Counted from the stretch's first letter, positions 11,711-22,714 are shown. The stretch is 35,300 nucleotides of DNA from an uncultured Prevotellaceae bacterium (GCA_900318685.1 ONLL01000041.1:1-35300); one strand, 5' to 3'. Notes: generated from the letters alone by a model not told the origin. Made by a program: numbers and translations.

Positions 11711-13798
11711 TCACTCACCTGATGGCTGGGCGAACTGACGGAAATACTGGATGCAGTGGTCGCGCCATTCGCGGGCGTTCTGCTGTTGGTGCTGCAGGCG
11801 CTGGTCTACCTCACGGAAGCGGCGAACGTCAACATAGGGACGCATCTGCTGCCAGGTCTCTACATAGCTGTCGACCATATCCACACCCCGCTGGTAGTGA
11901 TCCTGCAGGCTCTGCCAGAGGGTCTTGCCATCAGCCATGAGGAAGGTCCAGGGCAGATGGTGGAACCACAACAGCAGCTGCTCAGGGCATGTCTCGGGAC
12001 TGTCGTAGAGGGTGCGATAAGGCTCGCGATACTGAGCAGTGGCTCCCGTGCCCGTAGAGGAACGGTTGAAGCCGATGCCTCCTGCCTCCGCCTTGTGATA
12101 CCATACAGGCTTCCACTCATCAGGGAAGTTGGGCTGGTTGCCCTCGGGCTCCGGTCCATAGTGATGGTCGCCCTTGAAGATATGATGCAGCCCCAGCGGC
12201 ATCATATAGTCGACGCAGGCCTCACGGCTGGTCTCCATCACATCAGTCATCGGATTGACGAAGTGACTGTCGTCGGTAAAGGTCTGACACAGCCACTCGC
12301 GGGCGATGTCGCGTGACGACAGCTGCGGATCCCATGCCAAGCGGCCGAAGGCGTACCAGTTGGCCTGCGAGAAGTGGTGTCCGCACCAGTTGTCATCAAG
12401 ACCAATGTTGGCTACGCCGGCGATAGCGGAGAGTGGAGAGTGGAGAGTGGAGAGAGGAGAGTTTGCTACCGCAGTCTGTTTGCTGTCGGCTGGTGCGGTG
12501 CCAACTCCTAACTGTTCGAAGAATTCCTTCCACATGGTGGCGAGGTAGACGAGATGGCGACTTTGGCCCAGGTACTCCTGAGTGATCTGCAGCTCAGGCA
12601 TCATGGGCGTCTGGTGGAGCTGGTCGAAGAGCGGGCTGTAGGGCTCGCGCGGCTGAAAGTCGAGCGGACCGTTCTTGATCTGGATGATGACATTGCTGCG
12701 GAACTTCCCGTCGAGGGGTTTGAACTCGTTGACAGCTTTCATCACACGGTCTTCCACACCAGCATGATAGCCATAGACAAAGGCGCGCCACATGACGATG
12801 CCTTTGTGAGGAGCAAGCGCATCAGCCAGCATGTTGGCACCCTCAGCATGTGTACGCTTGTAGTCGCCTGGTCCTGGCTGCCCCTCGCTATTGGCCTTGA
12901 CAAGGAATCCACCGAAGTCGGGAACGAGACGATAGATCTCATTGGCCTTGGCCTTCCACCATGCTGCCACCTGCGGATCGAGCGGATCAGCCGTAGCAAG
13001 GGGTCGGCCTCCGTTCACTCCTTCCACGCCCACCTTCATGGGTGATGCGAAGTTCACGGAGAGGTAGACGCGGATGCCGTAGGGTCGCAGCACATCGGCG
13101 ATGGTACGCACGGAGTCGAGATACTCCGTTGCCAGCATTCGCGGCGATGCATTGACGTTGTTGAGCACCGTGCCGTTGATGCCGACAGAGGCGTTGGCAC
13201 GAGCGTATTCTTCTAAAAGTGAAGAGTGAAGAGTGAAGAGTGAAGAATTTGCTGCCGCTTGAGTGGAGAGTGGAGAGTTGTTCCAGAAGATGCTGCGTCC
13301 GGCGTAGCCTCGCTCGATGCTGCCGTCGAGATTGTCCCAGTGGTTCAGCAGGCGCAGACCAAAGGCCGGGCGCTGCTCGACGGGGTTGATGGGCTGGCCC
13401 GTCTCTTGCAGGCGCAGGAGGTAGTAGGCACCATAGAGCAGCCCTACGTCGCGTCCGTGAGCTTTCAGCAGCAGGCCGCCATCGGCCTTGCGCCGGATGG
13501 TGAATCCGTCGTCGCCCTGTTCTCCTTGTTTCAACCCGCAGTCGGCCTGCAGCGTGATGGGAGCACCGCGCCAGTAACGGCGCAGCTCGTCCACCGCGAT
13601 CTCTACTGTCGGCGAGGGTGTCGCCGTGGCATGGCCGTCGTAGGTTAAAGCCAGCTGCACCTGGGCAGGCTGCTCATTGGCCGCCATACGCAGCCACAGC
13701 TGGTGTCCGTCTTCAGCCGCCAGTGTGAGGCTGAAGGAAAACAGGCATATGACCACCGACAGCAATGTCATGGTCCATCTCTTGTTCCATTTCTTCAT
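11711..13798 (-). CDS. aguA: GH67 xylan alpha-1,2-glucuronidase
   Basis: A 695-residue secreted enzyme (signal peptide MKKWNKRWTMTLLSVVICLF...). GH67 hallmarks are plain: GLRLLNHWDNLDGSIERGYA, SVGINGTVLNNVN, general acid E305 in KANSEGQPGP, and the paired catalytic acids D380 (NGPLDFQPREPYSP) and E408 (ELQITQEYLGQ). It removes (4-O-methyl)glucuronic acid from the non-reducing end of xylo-oligosaccharides in the periplasm. Two loops carry foreign-looking residues encoded by GAGTGGA-type repeats: about 174-196 (NSPLSTQ ... NSSLFTLHSSLL) and about 446-457 (NSPLSTLHSPLS). It follows the SIMPL gene by 6 bp in the xylan locus. Confidence 0.95.
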   Translation of the reverse strand: MKKWNKRWTMTLLSVVICLFSFSLTLAAEDGHQLWLRMAANEQPAQVQLALTYDGHATATPSPTVEIAVDELRRYWRGAPITLQADCGLKQGEQGDDGFTIRRKADGGLLLKAHGRDVGLLYGAYYLLRLQETGQPINPVEQRPAFGLRLLNHWDNLDGSIERGYAGRSIFWNNSPLSTQAAANSSLFTLHSSLLEEYARANASVGINGTVLNNVNASPRMLATEYLDSVRTIADVLRPYGIRVYLSVNFASPMKVGVEGVNGGRPLATADPLDPQVAAWWKAKANEIYRLVPDFGGFLVKANSEGQPGPGDYKRTHAEGANMLADALAPHKGIVMWRAFVYGYHAGVEDRVMKAVNEFKPLDGKFRSNVIIQIKNGPLDFQPREPYSPLFDQLHQTPMMPELQITQEYLGQSRHLVYLATMWKEFFEQLGVGTAPADSKQTAVANSPLSTLHSPLSAIAGVANIGLDDNWCGHHFSQANWYAFGRLAWDPQLSSRDIAREWLCQTFTDDSHFVNPMTDVMETSREACVDYMMPLGLHHIFKGDHHYGPEPEGNQPNFPDEWKPVWYHKAEAGGIGFNRSSTGTGATAQYREPYRTLYDSPETCPEQLLLWFHHLPWTFLMADGKTLWQSLQDHYQRGVDMVDSYVETWQQMRPYVDVRRFREVDQRLQHQQQNAREWRDHCIQYFRQFAQPSGE
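12427..12461. repeat. GAGTGGA short tandem repeat inside aguA
   Basis: Four to five copies of GAGAGTGG/GAGAG units are followed by TTTGCTACCGC. They encode NSPLSTLHSPLS in frame, in a loop just before the conserved GVANIGLDDNW segment. Closely related to the block at 13215-13276. Confidence 0.65.
13215..13276. repeat. GAAGAGT/GAGTGGA short tandem repeats inside aguA
   Basis: Four GAAGAGT units followed by TTTGCTGCCGC, then two GAGTGGA units. The TTTGCTRCCGC flank is shared with the block at 12427-12461, so the two are copies of one repeat. They read in frame as NSPLSTQAAANSSLFTLHSS. Confidence 0.65.
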
Positions 13799-13804
13799 AT
13801 CGGT

Positions 13805-14488
13805 CTATCGCAATGTATAGGTCATCGTGGTGACCACGCGTATCTTCTTGATGTAAGGCGTGTTCTGGTCGCGGTCGTCAATCTCAAACTGTCCCTGTCC
13901 GGCTGTCTTGATGCCTCCCAGCTTGGCATTGCTGGCCTCAGCAAACTGCTCGGCTGTCTTCTGGGCTGCCTTGATGGCCTCAGCCATCATCTCAGGCTTG
14001 AGGTCCTGGAACGAGGCCAGCTCATAGTTGGGATAGCCGCTCTCGATGGCCACGCCCTGCTCGAGCAGGTCACCCTGCTTATAGATGACCTTGTTCACCT
14101 GCTCCACCTTCTTGGTATAGACGGTAACGGTGGTGTGAGCCGTGTAGCGATAGCTCTTGCGGTTCTCGCTCCAGGTGTTAGCCTCGAGGTCGTTCACCGA
14201 AGGCGGATTGATGGTGATCTCACTCTCGTCGAGTCCGTTCTGCACGAGGAAGCGCTTGATCTTGTCAGCCTGCTGACTGATGCGCTGGTAGAGCGCAGGC
14301 AGGTCGTTACCCATTTCCGTGGTGCTGATGCTCCACGCCACCTTGTCGGCAGGTACTTCCCGTTCGGCCAGTCCCTTGACGGTCACGAAACGATCTTTGT
14401 TGGCAAAGTTGTCGATGCCACACTTGATGCACCATCCCATAGCGATGAGTCCTACGGCAAGGATGATGGCTTCTTTCATTCTGTTCAT
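13805..14488 (-). CDS. SIMPL domain-containing protein (DUF541)
   Basis: A 227-residue protein with one N-terminal membrane/signal segment ([16 protein letters not shown]) and a SIMPL (DUF541) domain: [19 protein letters not shown] near the start, [20 protein letters not shown] in the middle, and [18 protein letters not shown] before the end. SIMPL proteins are periplasmic and of poorly defined function, linked to stress or envelope roles. It sits 6 bp before aguA and probably shares its transcript. An AAGGAG Shine-Dalgarno sequence precedes the ATG, which is uncommon here. Confidence 0.9.
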   Translation of the reverse strand: MNRMKEAIILAVGLIAMGWCIKCGIDNFANKDRFVTVKGLAEREVPADKVAWSISTTEMGNDLPALYQRISQQADKIKRFLVQNGLDESEITINPPSVNDLEANTWSENRKSYRYTAHTTVTVYTKKVEQVNKVIYKQGDLLEQGVAIESGYPNYELASFQDLKPEMMAEAIKAAQKTAEQFAEASNAKLGGIKTAGQGQFEIDDRDQNTPYIKKIRVVTTMTYTLR

Positions 14489-14572
14489 ACTATACTCCTT
14501 TCTTTAAAGATTAAAGATGTGCAAAGTAACGAAATAATTCCCATACGGGCAAAGAAAATATCTTAAATGAAC

Positions 14573-16840
14573 TTAAAACCACAAAACTTTCAGTCGATGG
14601 AGCATGGTGGTGCTCTCTCCGCAGGTGCCTGTGTGCTGGATGTGGATGCCTCCGAACGGGTTGCCTGCCACCTCTGCCTGCAGGTCAACTTCGTGTGGAA
14701 GGTCTGATTCGGCTGGTCGTGGAGTCCGGGTCTCGACATGAGCCTTGAGCTGTCCGCCAGCATAGGAAAGACGGATGGTGCAGCCCGTGCGATAACAGGT
14801 AGCACTAATAGCCTCTGAGATGGGTCGTATCTCTCCCTGACGATACTCCACGAGATAGAAGTCGACGGCTTTGGCATACTTGGTGGTGCGGATGATGCGC
14901 AGGCCATAACCAGTGAGCGTCCGGGTGTCGAACTTCAGGCAGATGTCCATATACTGACCTGTGGCCGAGCCGAATCCCTGCCCTGCAGTCTTGGTGGGGT
15001 CGACCTCCAGCGTCAGCGACATATCGCCATACGGCTGCTCGTAAGGAGTGTACATCAGTCGGGCTCCGCGCTGGGCCTGCAGCAGCCCGCGACCGACGGC
15101 GCCATTAAAGCCCTCGCCATATTCCCACATAGGTCGCTTCGGGTCGAAAGACCAATGATACTCAGCCGTGTCCGACGGTTTGTAGCCGTCAGCCTGCCAG
15201 GAATCGGCCACGAGGCCAGAGCTGGTGCCGCAATGGATATCGCTGAAATCGGTCTCCAGCGTGTTCATTGACTTGACATCCTTTGCCGTAATCTGCCTGC
15301 TCACCACCTGCGTCATCGCTCCCTTCTCGCTCCAGGAATGCATGGGACGCATCGTGACGATGAGCCTGCGGCCAATGTCTGCACGACGCAATCGGTATTG
15401 CAGCAGGGGCTCTTCGTTGCTATCGGCAAGTATAGTCTCCTGCTGGCAGTCGTCAGAGTCGAGTCGGCCCCAAAGGATGCGCGTCACATCCCGTCGGCCC
15501 TGCAGATCAAGCAGATAATCGAGGTGGGCCACTCCGTCCTTGATCCTGATTTTGGGCTTTTTCAGGAAGGTAGGTGCCGGGAGCAAAGGGGGCTTTATCG
15601 TCACCATGCACACCGCCACGGCAGGATCATTGCCGACGGTGCAGGCGGTGACGGGAATGCTGACGGGCTCATCGATGTCATCGCAAGCCAGGCCTAACGT
15701 CACCGAGTCGCCAGTTATCTTATCCGGATATAGCAGCGAGCCTGTGCGCCAAACCACCTCCCTGCCGTTGCCGTCGACATGGAGCGCCAGCGGTTCGCCA
15801 CCCACTTGCATCTCGGCTTCATGCCGGCTGATGCGGAGGTAGGGCGGCCGGTCGGTGCTCATCGCTACAGAGTCCATGACAATCGCGTTCTCCGGCTGAC
15901 GGCCACCTATCCGGTAGGGCTTACCATTGAGCGTGAAATTCTTCTGATAGCATCTGAGCCAAGGCTGCGGATAGGCTGTCCAGCCGACATAGATGCTGTC
16001 GGAAGGCGCATGATAGCGGCAGTCGATGAGGGTCAGCGGCCCGCCCTGCTTACAGAAATACATCTCACGGTTTTCGCCCTTCACATGGAAGTCGCAGTCG
16101 ACGAAGAGCGGCCCTGCGCCCAATGTGCTCCAGAAGGGCTTCTGGCCATAGAGGTCGAAATCACAATGACGATAGACGGCTGAACCGTTCAGCGCATCAT
16201 CCGTACATTCGAAATGGCAGTCTTCGTAATACGACTCCCTTGCTCCGTTCAGCGGATTGAGGTTCAGACGGCTAATGAATCGCACATTGCGGGCCGTCAG
16301 CCGTCGGCCGTGAACATAGCCCACATGGGCCTGGGTGATGGCGCTGCTACGTTTCTTTCGACCCAGCTCAGGCTTACGCGGATAGTCGAGGTCGACGTTG
16401 CAATAGTTGCCCATCGTCATATTCTCCACCTCAAGCTCATCGACATGAAAGTCGAACATGGTGAAATTGCCTACGGCACCCTGTGTCTGACCACGCATCG
16501 AGGCGAACACCACGTCGCGGGCATCATCACAAAGGCCTATCATCGAGAGCTTCTTCGTGCGGATGATCATGCCAAAGGGCTCACGGCCATTGATGCCTAC
16601 CACCACTTCCGGCACATCAGGGTTGTCGACCCAGTAGACCCAGGGCTTCACATAGAGGACGGTCGTATCGGAAAGATGACGAACAGCCTCCTGTAAGGTA
16701 TTGTACACATAGTCACGCCCAGCAACCTCAGCATCGGACAGCGACCCATCGAGCAACAGGTGACGGGCATCCGGCTGAGGCTGTGACATGAGGCGAGCAG
16801 CCAGCAGCATCCATAATATGAGGAGCGGCCAACGTCGCAT
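14573..16840 (-). CDS. Large secreted right-handed beta-helix protein, polysaccharide-associated
   Basis: A 755-residue protein: signal peptide (to about residue 20), a pectinesterase/pectate-lyase-like start (DYVYNTLQEAVRHLSDTTVL, then a YVKPWVYW strand), and a run of parallel beta-helix rungs to about residue 280 (LEVENMTMGNYCNV, RLTARNVRFISRLNLNPLNG, GPLFVDCDFHVKG). A middle beta-rich part follows, then a C-terminal jelly-roll-like domain (about 530-755; SLTLEVDPTKTAGQGFG). The CE8 catalytic motif is not clear, so enzyme class is open: esterase, lyase or binding protein. It starts 3 bp after the CE1 esterase stop, so co-transcription is nearly certain. Confidence 0.65.
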   Translation of the reverse strand: MRRWPLLILWMLLAARLMSQPQPDARHLLLDGSLSDAEVAGRDYVYNTLQEAVRHLSDTTVLYVKPWVYWVDNPDVPEVVVGINGREPFGMIIRTKKLSMIGLCDDARDVVFASMRGQTQGAVGNFTMFDFHVDELEVENMTMGNYCNVDLDYPRKPELGRKKRSSAITQAHVGYVHGRRLTARNVRFISRLNLNPLNGARESYYEDCHFECTDDALNGSAVYRHCDFDLYGQKPFWSTLGAGPLFVDCDFHVKGENREMYFCKQGGPLTLIDCRYHAPSDSIYVGWTAYPQPWLRCYQKNFTLNGKPYRIGGRQPENAIVMDSVAMSTDRPPYLRISRHEAEMQVGGEPLALHVDGNGREVVWRTGSLLYPDKITGDSVTLGLACDDIDEPVSIPVTACTVGNDPAVAVCMVTIKPPLLPAPTFLKKPKIRIKDGVAHLDYLLDLQGRRDVTRILWGRLDSDDCQQETILADSNEEPLLQYRLRRADIGRRLIVTMRPMHSWSEKGAMTQVVSRQITAKDVKSMNTLETDFSDIHCGTSSGLVADSWQADGYKPSDTAEYHWSFDPKRPMWEYGEGFNGAVGRGLLQAQRGARLMYTPYEQPYGDMSLTLEVDPTKTAGQGFGSATGQYMDICLKFDTRTLTGYGLRIIRTTKYAKAVDFYLVEYRQGEIRPISEAISATCYRTGCTIRLSYAGGQLKAHVETRTPRPAESDLPHEVDLQAEVAGNPFGGIHIQHTGTCGESTTMLHRLKVLWF

Positions 16841-16843
16841 AGG

Positions 16844-18054
<1,211 letters not shown>

Positions 18055-18134
18055 CGAATAAGATACCAATCATGTGGCATAGAGCGGAAATATTTTGCAT
18101 TCTTTAACCTCTTACCCTTCCGCGTTTGCTAATA

Positions 18135-18189
18135 AAGTGTAAAAATAATGTGTATATAGCCTTGCTTACACTTCTTTTTTGTATCTTTG
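18135..18189 (+). promoter_or_regulatory. RND operon promoter with overlapping inverted repeat
   Basis: TTG at 18162-18164 and TATCTTTG at 18182-18189 form the promoter. A perfect 8-bp inverted repeat, AAGTGTAA (18135-18142) and TTACACTT (18166-18173), separated by 23 bp, covers the -33 region, the usual place for a repressor operator of an efflux operon. No regulator gene is adjacent. Confidence 0.55.
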
Positions 18190-18268
18190 CAAGCTGAAAA
18201 CCAAAGTAGCCAAAATGGGTTTTCATCAGTAGTGACAGCATTAACAAGTTTAAATATAAAAAATAGGT

Positions 18269-19447
18269 ATGAATAAGAAGAGAGTTTTTATGGCGATGAC
18301 CGTTGCCTGTGCCCTTGCTTCATGTGGCGGTGGCGGCGGAATGCCTAACTTTGGCGACAATGAGTTTCCCGTGGAGGAAGTGAAGACCTCGGCTGCTGAT
18401 ATGCAGACGACTTACCCCGCCATCATCAATGGTATTCAGGACGTAGAGATACGTCCCAAGACCTCAGGATTCCTGACAAAGATTAATGTGACCGAAGGCC
18501 AGACCGTACAGGCAGGCCAAGTGCTCTTTGTCATCGACAATGAGACCTTTCAGGCTCAGGTGCGCCAGGCTCAGGCAGCCGTTAATACCGCTCAGAGCCA
18601 GGTCAGCACTGCCAAGCTGACTTTTGAGAACTCACAACAGCTCTTCGACAGTCATGTCATCGGCGAGTATGAGTTGCAGACAGCTGAGAACACCTATAAG
18701 AGTGCTCAGGCAGGCCTGGCACAGGCACAGGCAGCCCTCGCCTCAGCCCGCGAGAACCTGAGCTTCTGCTTCGTGAAGAGCCCCGCCAAGGGTGTCGTAG
18801 GCACACTGCCTTTCAAGAAAGGTGCACTGGTAAGTGCCTCTAACGTGCTGACTCATGTATCGGATATCAGCCAGATGGAAGTCTATTTCTCGATGACAGA
18901 GAAGGACATGCTGGCTATGTCGAAGGCCGACGGCGGTCTGAAGAGTGCCATCGAGCAGTTCCCGCCAGTAAAGCTGCAGCTGATTGACGGAACCATGTAC
19001 GGCTACGACGGACGCGTGGCTGCCATCAGTGGCGTCATCGATCAGGCTACCGGCTCCGTACAGCTGAAGGCTCACTTCCCCAATCCCGAGAGCCTGCTGA
19101 AGAGCGGAGGCTCTGGCACCATCATCATGCCCCGTTCCAGTGAAGGCGCCATCATCATTCCCCAGTCAGTAGTTTCTGAGGTACAGAACAAGAAGTTCGT
19201 GTATGTGCTCAACGACAGCAACAAGGTGGTATATACCGAGATTACCGTTGCTCCCCAGAATGACGGCAATAATTTCATCGTGACGGGCGGTCTGAACGTA
19301 GGCGATAAATATGTGACCAACGGCATCACCAAGCTCTCCGACCAGATGGAGATTGTGCCCATCACCCCTGAGCGCTACCAGCAGAAGATTCAAGAACAGG
19401 CAAAAGCCATGACGGCTGGTGACATCGTCGACGCAATGAAAAAGTAA
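18269..19447 (+). CDS. RND efflux periplasmic adaptor (membrane fusion protein)
   Basis: A 392-residue lipoprotein (lipobox LASC, Cys at 19) of the AcrA/HlyD type: a split lipoyl domain (IRPKTSGFLTKINVTEGQTV ... ARENLSFCFVKSPAKGVVG), an alpha-helical hairpin rich in A and Q (about 95-165), a beta-barrel and a membrane-proximal domain (VTGGLNVGDKYVTNGITKLS). It links the inner-membrane pump to the outer-membrane channel. First gene of a three-gene operon, 6 bp before the permease. Substrate unknown. Confidence 0.95.
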   Translation: MNKKRVFMAMTVACALASCGGGGGMPNFGDNEFPVEEVKTSAADMQTTYPAIINGIQDVEIRPKTSGFLTKINVTEGQTVQAGQVLFVIDNETFQAQVRQAQAAVNTAQSQVSTAKLTFENSQQLFDSHVIGEYELQTAENTYKSAQAGLAQAQAALASARENLSFCFVKSPAKGVVGTLPFKKGALVSASNVLTHVSDISQMEVYFSMTEKDMLAMSKADGGLKSAIEQFPPVKLQLIDGTMYGYDGRVAAISGVIDQATGSVQLKAHFPNPESLLKSGGSGTIIMPRSSEGAIIIPQSVVSEVQNKKFVYVLNDSNKVVYTEITVAPQNDGNNFIVTGGLNVGDKYVTNGITKLSDQMEIVPITPERYQQKIQEQAKAMTAGDIVDAMKK

Positions 19448-19453
19448 TCAGCC

Positions 19454-22400
19454 ATGACATTTACAACATTTATCAAGCGCCCAGTGCTCTCGACGGTGAT
19501 ATCTATCCTCATCGTCATCCTGGGATTCATCGGACTGGCCACACTGCCTATCGAGCAATATCCTGACATTGCTCCGCCTACTGTCGTGGTCTTTACCAGC
19601 TATCCTGGTGCCGATGCCGAGACTGTGAAGAACTCTGTGCTTGTGCCGCTGGAAGAAAGTATCAACGGTGTGGAAGGCATGGACTATATGAGCTCGTCGG
19701 CCTCATCCGGATCGGCCAGCATATCCATTCTGTTCCGTCAGGGCATGAACCCCGACATGTGTGCCGTGAACGTGCAAAACCGAGTGCAACAGGCACAGTC
19801 GCTGCTACCTGCCGAGGTGACGCGCATCGGTGTGACTGTGATGAAGCGCCAGACCTCACAGGTGATGATGTTCACCCTGACCTCCGACGGACGCTACGAC
19901 GATCAGTTCCTGACGAACTACAACAACATCAATATCGTCCCGGCCATCAAGCGTATTCAGGGTGTGGGTGACGTGCAGTCGCCTGGTGTGAAGACCTACT
20001 CCATGCGCATCTGGCTGAAGCCCGACATCATGAAGCAGTACAACCTGATGCCCACAGACATCAGCGGCGTGCTGGCTGAACAGAACATTGAAGCTGCCCC
20101 CGGACAATTCGGTGAGCAGAGTGATGTGGCCTTCGAGTATGCCATGCGCTATACAGGTCGTCTGAAGTCGGAAGAGGAGTTTGGCAACATCATCATCACA
20201 AGCGATGCTAATGGCAACACGCTGAAGTTGAAGGATGTGGCCAAGATCGAACTAGGCGGTCTGCAGTACTCGGTATCGATGAAGAACAACAACATCCCGT
20301 CGGTGATGGGTATGGTGCAGCAGATTGCCGGCTCCAACGCCAACGAGATTGCCAAGCAGGTGAAGAAAGAGCTGGAAGAACAGCAGAAGCTGATGCCTCC
20401 AGGCATGTTCTACAAGATCAACTACGATGTCACGGAGTTCCTCTATGCATCCATCGAGGAAGTAGTATTCACGCTGCTGATGACACTCATCCTGGTGTTC
20501 CTCGTGGTGTATATCTTCCTGCAGGACATGCGTTCCACACTCATCCCGCTGATTGCCGTGCCTGTGTCACTGATTGGTACGTTCTTCTTCCTCAAAGTGT
20601 TTGGCTTCTCCATCAACCTGCTCACGTTGTCGGCCTTGCTGCTGGCTATCGCTATCGTGGTGGATGATGCCATCGTGGTGGTCGAGGCCGTACATGCCAA
20701 GCTGGACCAGGGCTACAAGTCGGCGCTGACGGCATCCATTGATGCCATGAATGAGATATCAGGAGCCATCATCTCCATCACGCTGGTGATGGCATCGGTG
20801 TTCATCCCTGTGTCATTCCTTGGAGGTACGACGGGTACTTTCTATCGTGAGTTCGGTGTGACGATGGCTGTGTCCATCTTCATATCAGCATTGAACGCTC
20901 TTACGCTGTCGCCTGCCCTTTGCGCTATCTTCCTAAAGCCCAAGAACGAAGACGGCACTGAGCGCAAGATGAGCCGCATTGACCGTTTCCACGCATCGTT
21001 CAACACCGCCTACGACAAGATACTGGGCAAGTACAAGAAGAGAGTGGAGAAGACTGTTCGTAAACCCGTGCTCATCGGCATTATCGTCATCGTGGGTATC
21101 GCAGCCCTGATAGGAACTATGCAGGTGACAAAGACCGGACTTGTTCCCGACGAGGATACCGGCACGTTGTTCTGCACCATCTCTATGCCTCCTGCTACGT
21201 CAGTGGCCCGCACACGCCAGATTATCAACGAGGTTGACTCCATCCTCGCTGCCGACCCTGCCATCCAGAGTCGTGAGCAGATTCAAGGCTACAACTTCAT
21301 TGCCGGTGCAGGTAGCGACCAGGCCACCTTCATCCTCAAGCTCAAGCCTTTCTCTGAGCGCCAGAAAGGATTCTGGTGGAAGCTCAGCGGACTGTGGGAG
21401 GGCGACGGCATCTACCGTTTCTTCCTCAACCCGCTCGAGGCTAATGGAGTATTGGCTCAGATCTACCTGAAGACGGCACACATCAAGGACGCCAAGATTC
21501 TGGCCTTCGCTCCGCCTATGATTCCCGGATTCTCGGCCAACAGTGGTGTTTCGCTGGTGATGCAGGACCGTACTGGCGGTAGCCTGAACAAGTTCTTCGA
21601 GATTGTGACCAACTACATCGCCGAGCTGAACAAGCGTCCGGAGATACAGATGGCACAGACCTCCTACAACCCCAACTATCCTCAGTATATGATCCACGTT
21701 GACGTGGCCAAGTGTAAGCAGTCGGGCATTTCACCGACCACTATTCTCACTACGCTCCAGGGATACTATGGCGGACTCTATGCCTCTAACTTCAACGCCT
21801 ACGGCAAACTCTATCGCGTGATGGTGCAGGGCTCGCCCGAGACACGCATGACGCCTGAGAGCCTTAATAACATATATGTACGCACGCCCGCGGGAATGTC
21901 GCCCATTCAGGAGTACTGCCAGCTGGAGCGCGTCTATGGCCCGACGAACATCAGCCGTTTCAACCTCTTCACCTCAATTACCGTGACTGCAACAGTAGCA
22001 GGAGGATACTCTACGGGTGAAGCCATCAAGGCCTGTCAGGAAGTGGGTGCCGATATGCTCCCCACAGGCTACACCTTCGACTATAGTGGACTGACGCGTG
22101 AGGAATCGAAGGCATCCAATTCTACGGCCATCATCTTCCTGCTGTGCTTCATGTTCATCTACCTCATCCTCTCTGCACAGTATGAGAGCTATCTCCTGCC
22201 ATTGGCCGTGCTGCTCTCCGTGCCCTTCGGTCTGGCTGGCTGCTTCCTCTTCACGATGGTATTCGGTCATGCCAACGACATCTACATGCAGATCTCTCTG
22301 ATCATGCTGATCGGTCTGCTGGCTAAGAACGCCATCCTTATCGTGCAGTTCGCACTCGAACGCCGACAGACGGGTATGGCCATCTCATGGTCGGCAGTAC

Positions 22401-22711
22401 TGGGAGCTGCAGCTCGTCTGCGTCCTATCCTCATGACATCACTCGCCATGATTATCGGACTGCTGCCTATGATGTTCGCTTCAGGTGTGGGCAAGAACGG
22501 AAACCAGACGCTGGGTGCTGCCGCTATCGGCGGTATGCTCATCGGTACGCTTTGCCAGATTCTCGTGGTACCAGCCCTGTTCGTCATCTTCCAAGGCCTG
22601 CAGGAGAAGTTCCGCCCGATGAAGTTTGAAGGCGACGATGAGAATCCCGATGTAGCCACTGAGCTGCAACAGTATGCAAAAAGACCTGTAGAATACCAGA
22701 TAGAGAAGTAA
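19454..22711 (+). CDS. RND efflux permease, HAE1 family (AcrB-like)
   Basis: A 1085-residue inner-membrane proton-driven pump: N-terminal FIKRPVLSTVISILIVILGF, conserved PTVVVFTSYPGADAETVKNS, TM4 LAIAIVVDDAIVVVEAVHAK with the proton-relay Asp pair, and TM10 GLLAKNAILIVQFALERRQ with the relay Lys, plus twelve membrane segments. Length is normal for HAE1 pumps. It is flanked by the adaptor and outer-membrane factor. Exported substrate (drugs, bile acids or others) cannot be told from sequence. A C/G-rich palindrome starts 3 bp after its stop. Confidence 0.97.
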   Translation: MTFTTFIKRPVLSTVISILIVILGFIGLATLPIEQYPDIAPPTVVVFTSYPGADAETVKNSVLVPLEESINGVEGMDYMSSSASSGSASISILFRQGMNPDMCAVNVQNRVQQAQSLLPAEVTRIGVTVMKRQTSQVMMFTLTSDGRYDDQFLTNYNNINIVPAIKRIQGVGDVQSPGVKTYSMRIWLKPDIMKQYNLMPTDISGVLAEQNIEAAPGQFGEQSDVAFEYAMRYTGRLKSEEEFGNIIITSDANGNTLKLKDVAKIELGGLQYSVSMKNNNIPSVMGMVQQIAGSNANEIAKQVKKELEEQQKLMPPGMFYKINYDVTEFLYASIEEVVFTLLMTLILVFLVVYIFLQDMRSTLIPLIAVPVSLIGTFFFLKVFGFSINLLTLSALLLAIAIVVDDAIVVVEAVHAKLDQGYKSALTASIDAMNEISGAIISITLVMASVFIPVSFLGGTTGTFYREFGVTMAVSIFISALNALTLSPALCAIFLKPKNEDGTERKMSRIDRFHASFNTAYDKILGKYKKRVEKTVRKPVLIGIIVIVGIAALIGTMQVTKTGLVPDEDTGTLFCTISMPPATSVARTRQIINEVDSILAADPAIQSREQIQGYNFIAGAGSDQATFILKLKPFSERQKGFWWKLSGLWEGDGIYRFFLNPLEANGVLAQIYLKTAHIKDAKILAFAPPMIPGFSANSGVSLVMQDRTGGSLNKFFEIVTNYIAELNKRPEIQMAQTSYNPNYPQYMIHVDVAKCKQSGISPTTILTTLQGYYGGLYASNFNAYGKLYRVMVQGSPETRMTPESLNNIYVRTPAGMSPIQEYCQLERVYGPTNISRFNLFTSITVTATVAGGYSTGEAIKACQEVGADMLPTGYTFDYSGLTREESKASNSTAIIFLLCFMFIYLILSAQYESYLLPLAVLLSVPFGLAGCFLFTMVFGHANDIYMQISLIMLIGLLAKNAILIVQFALERRQTGMAISWSAVLGAAARLRPILMTSLAMIIGLLPMMFASGVGKNGNQTLGAAAIGGMLIGTLCQILVVPALFVIFQGLQEKFRPMKFEGDDENPDVATELQQYAKRPVEYQIEK

Positions 22712-22714
22712 GAA

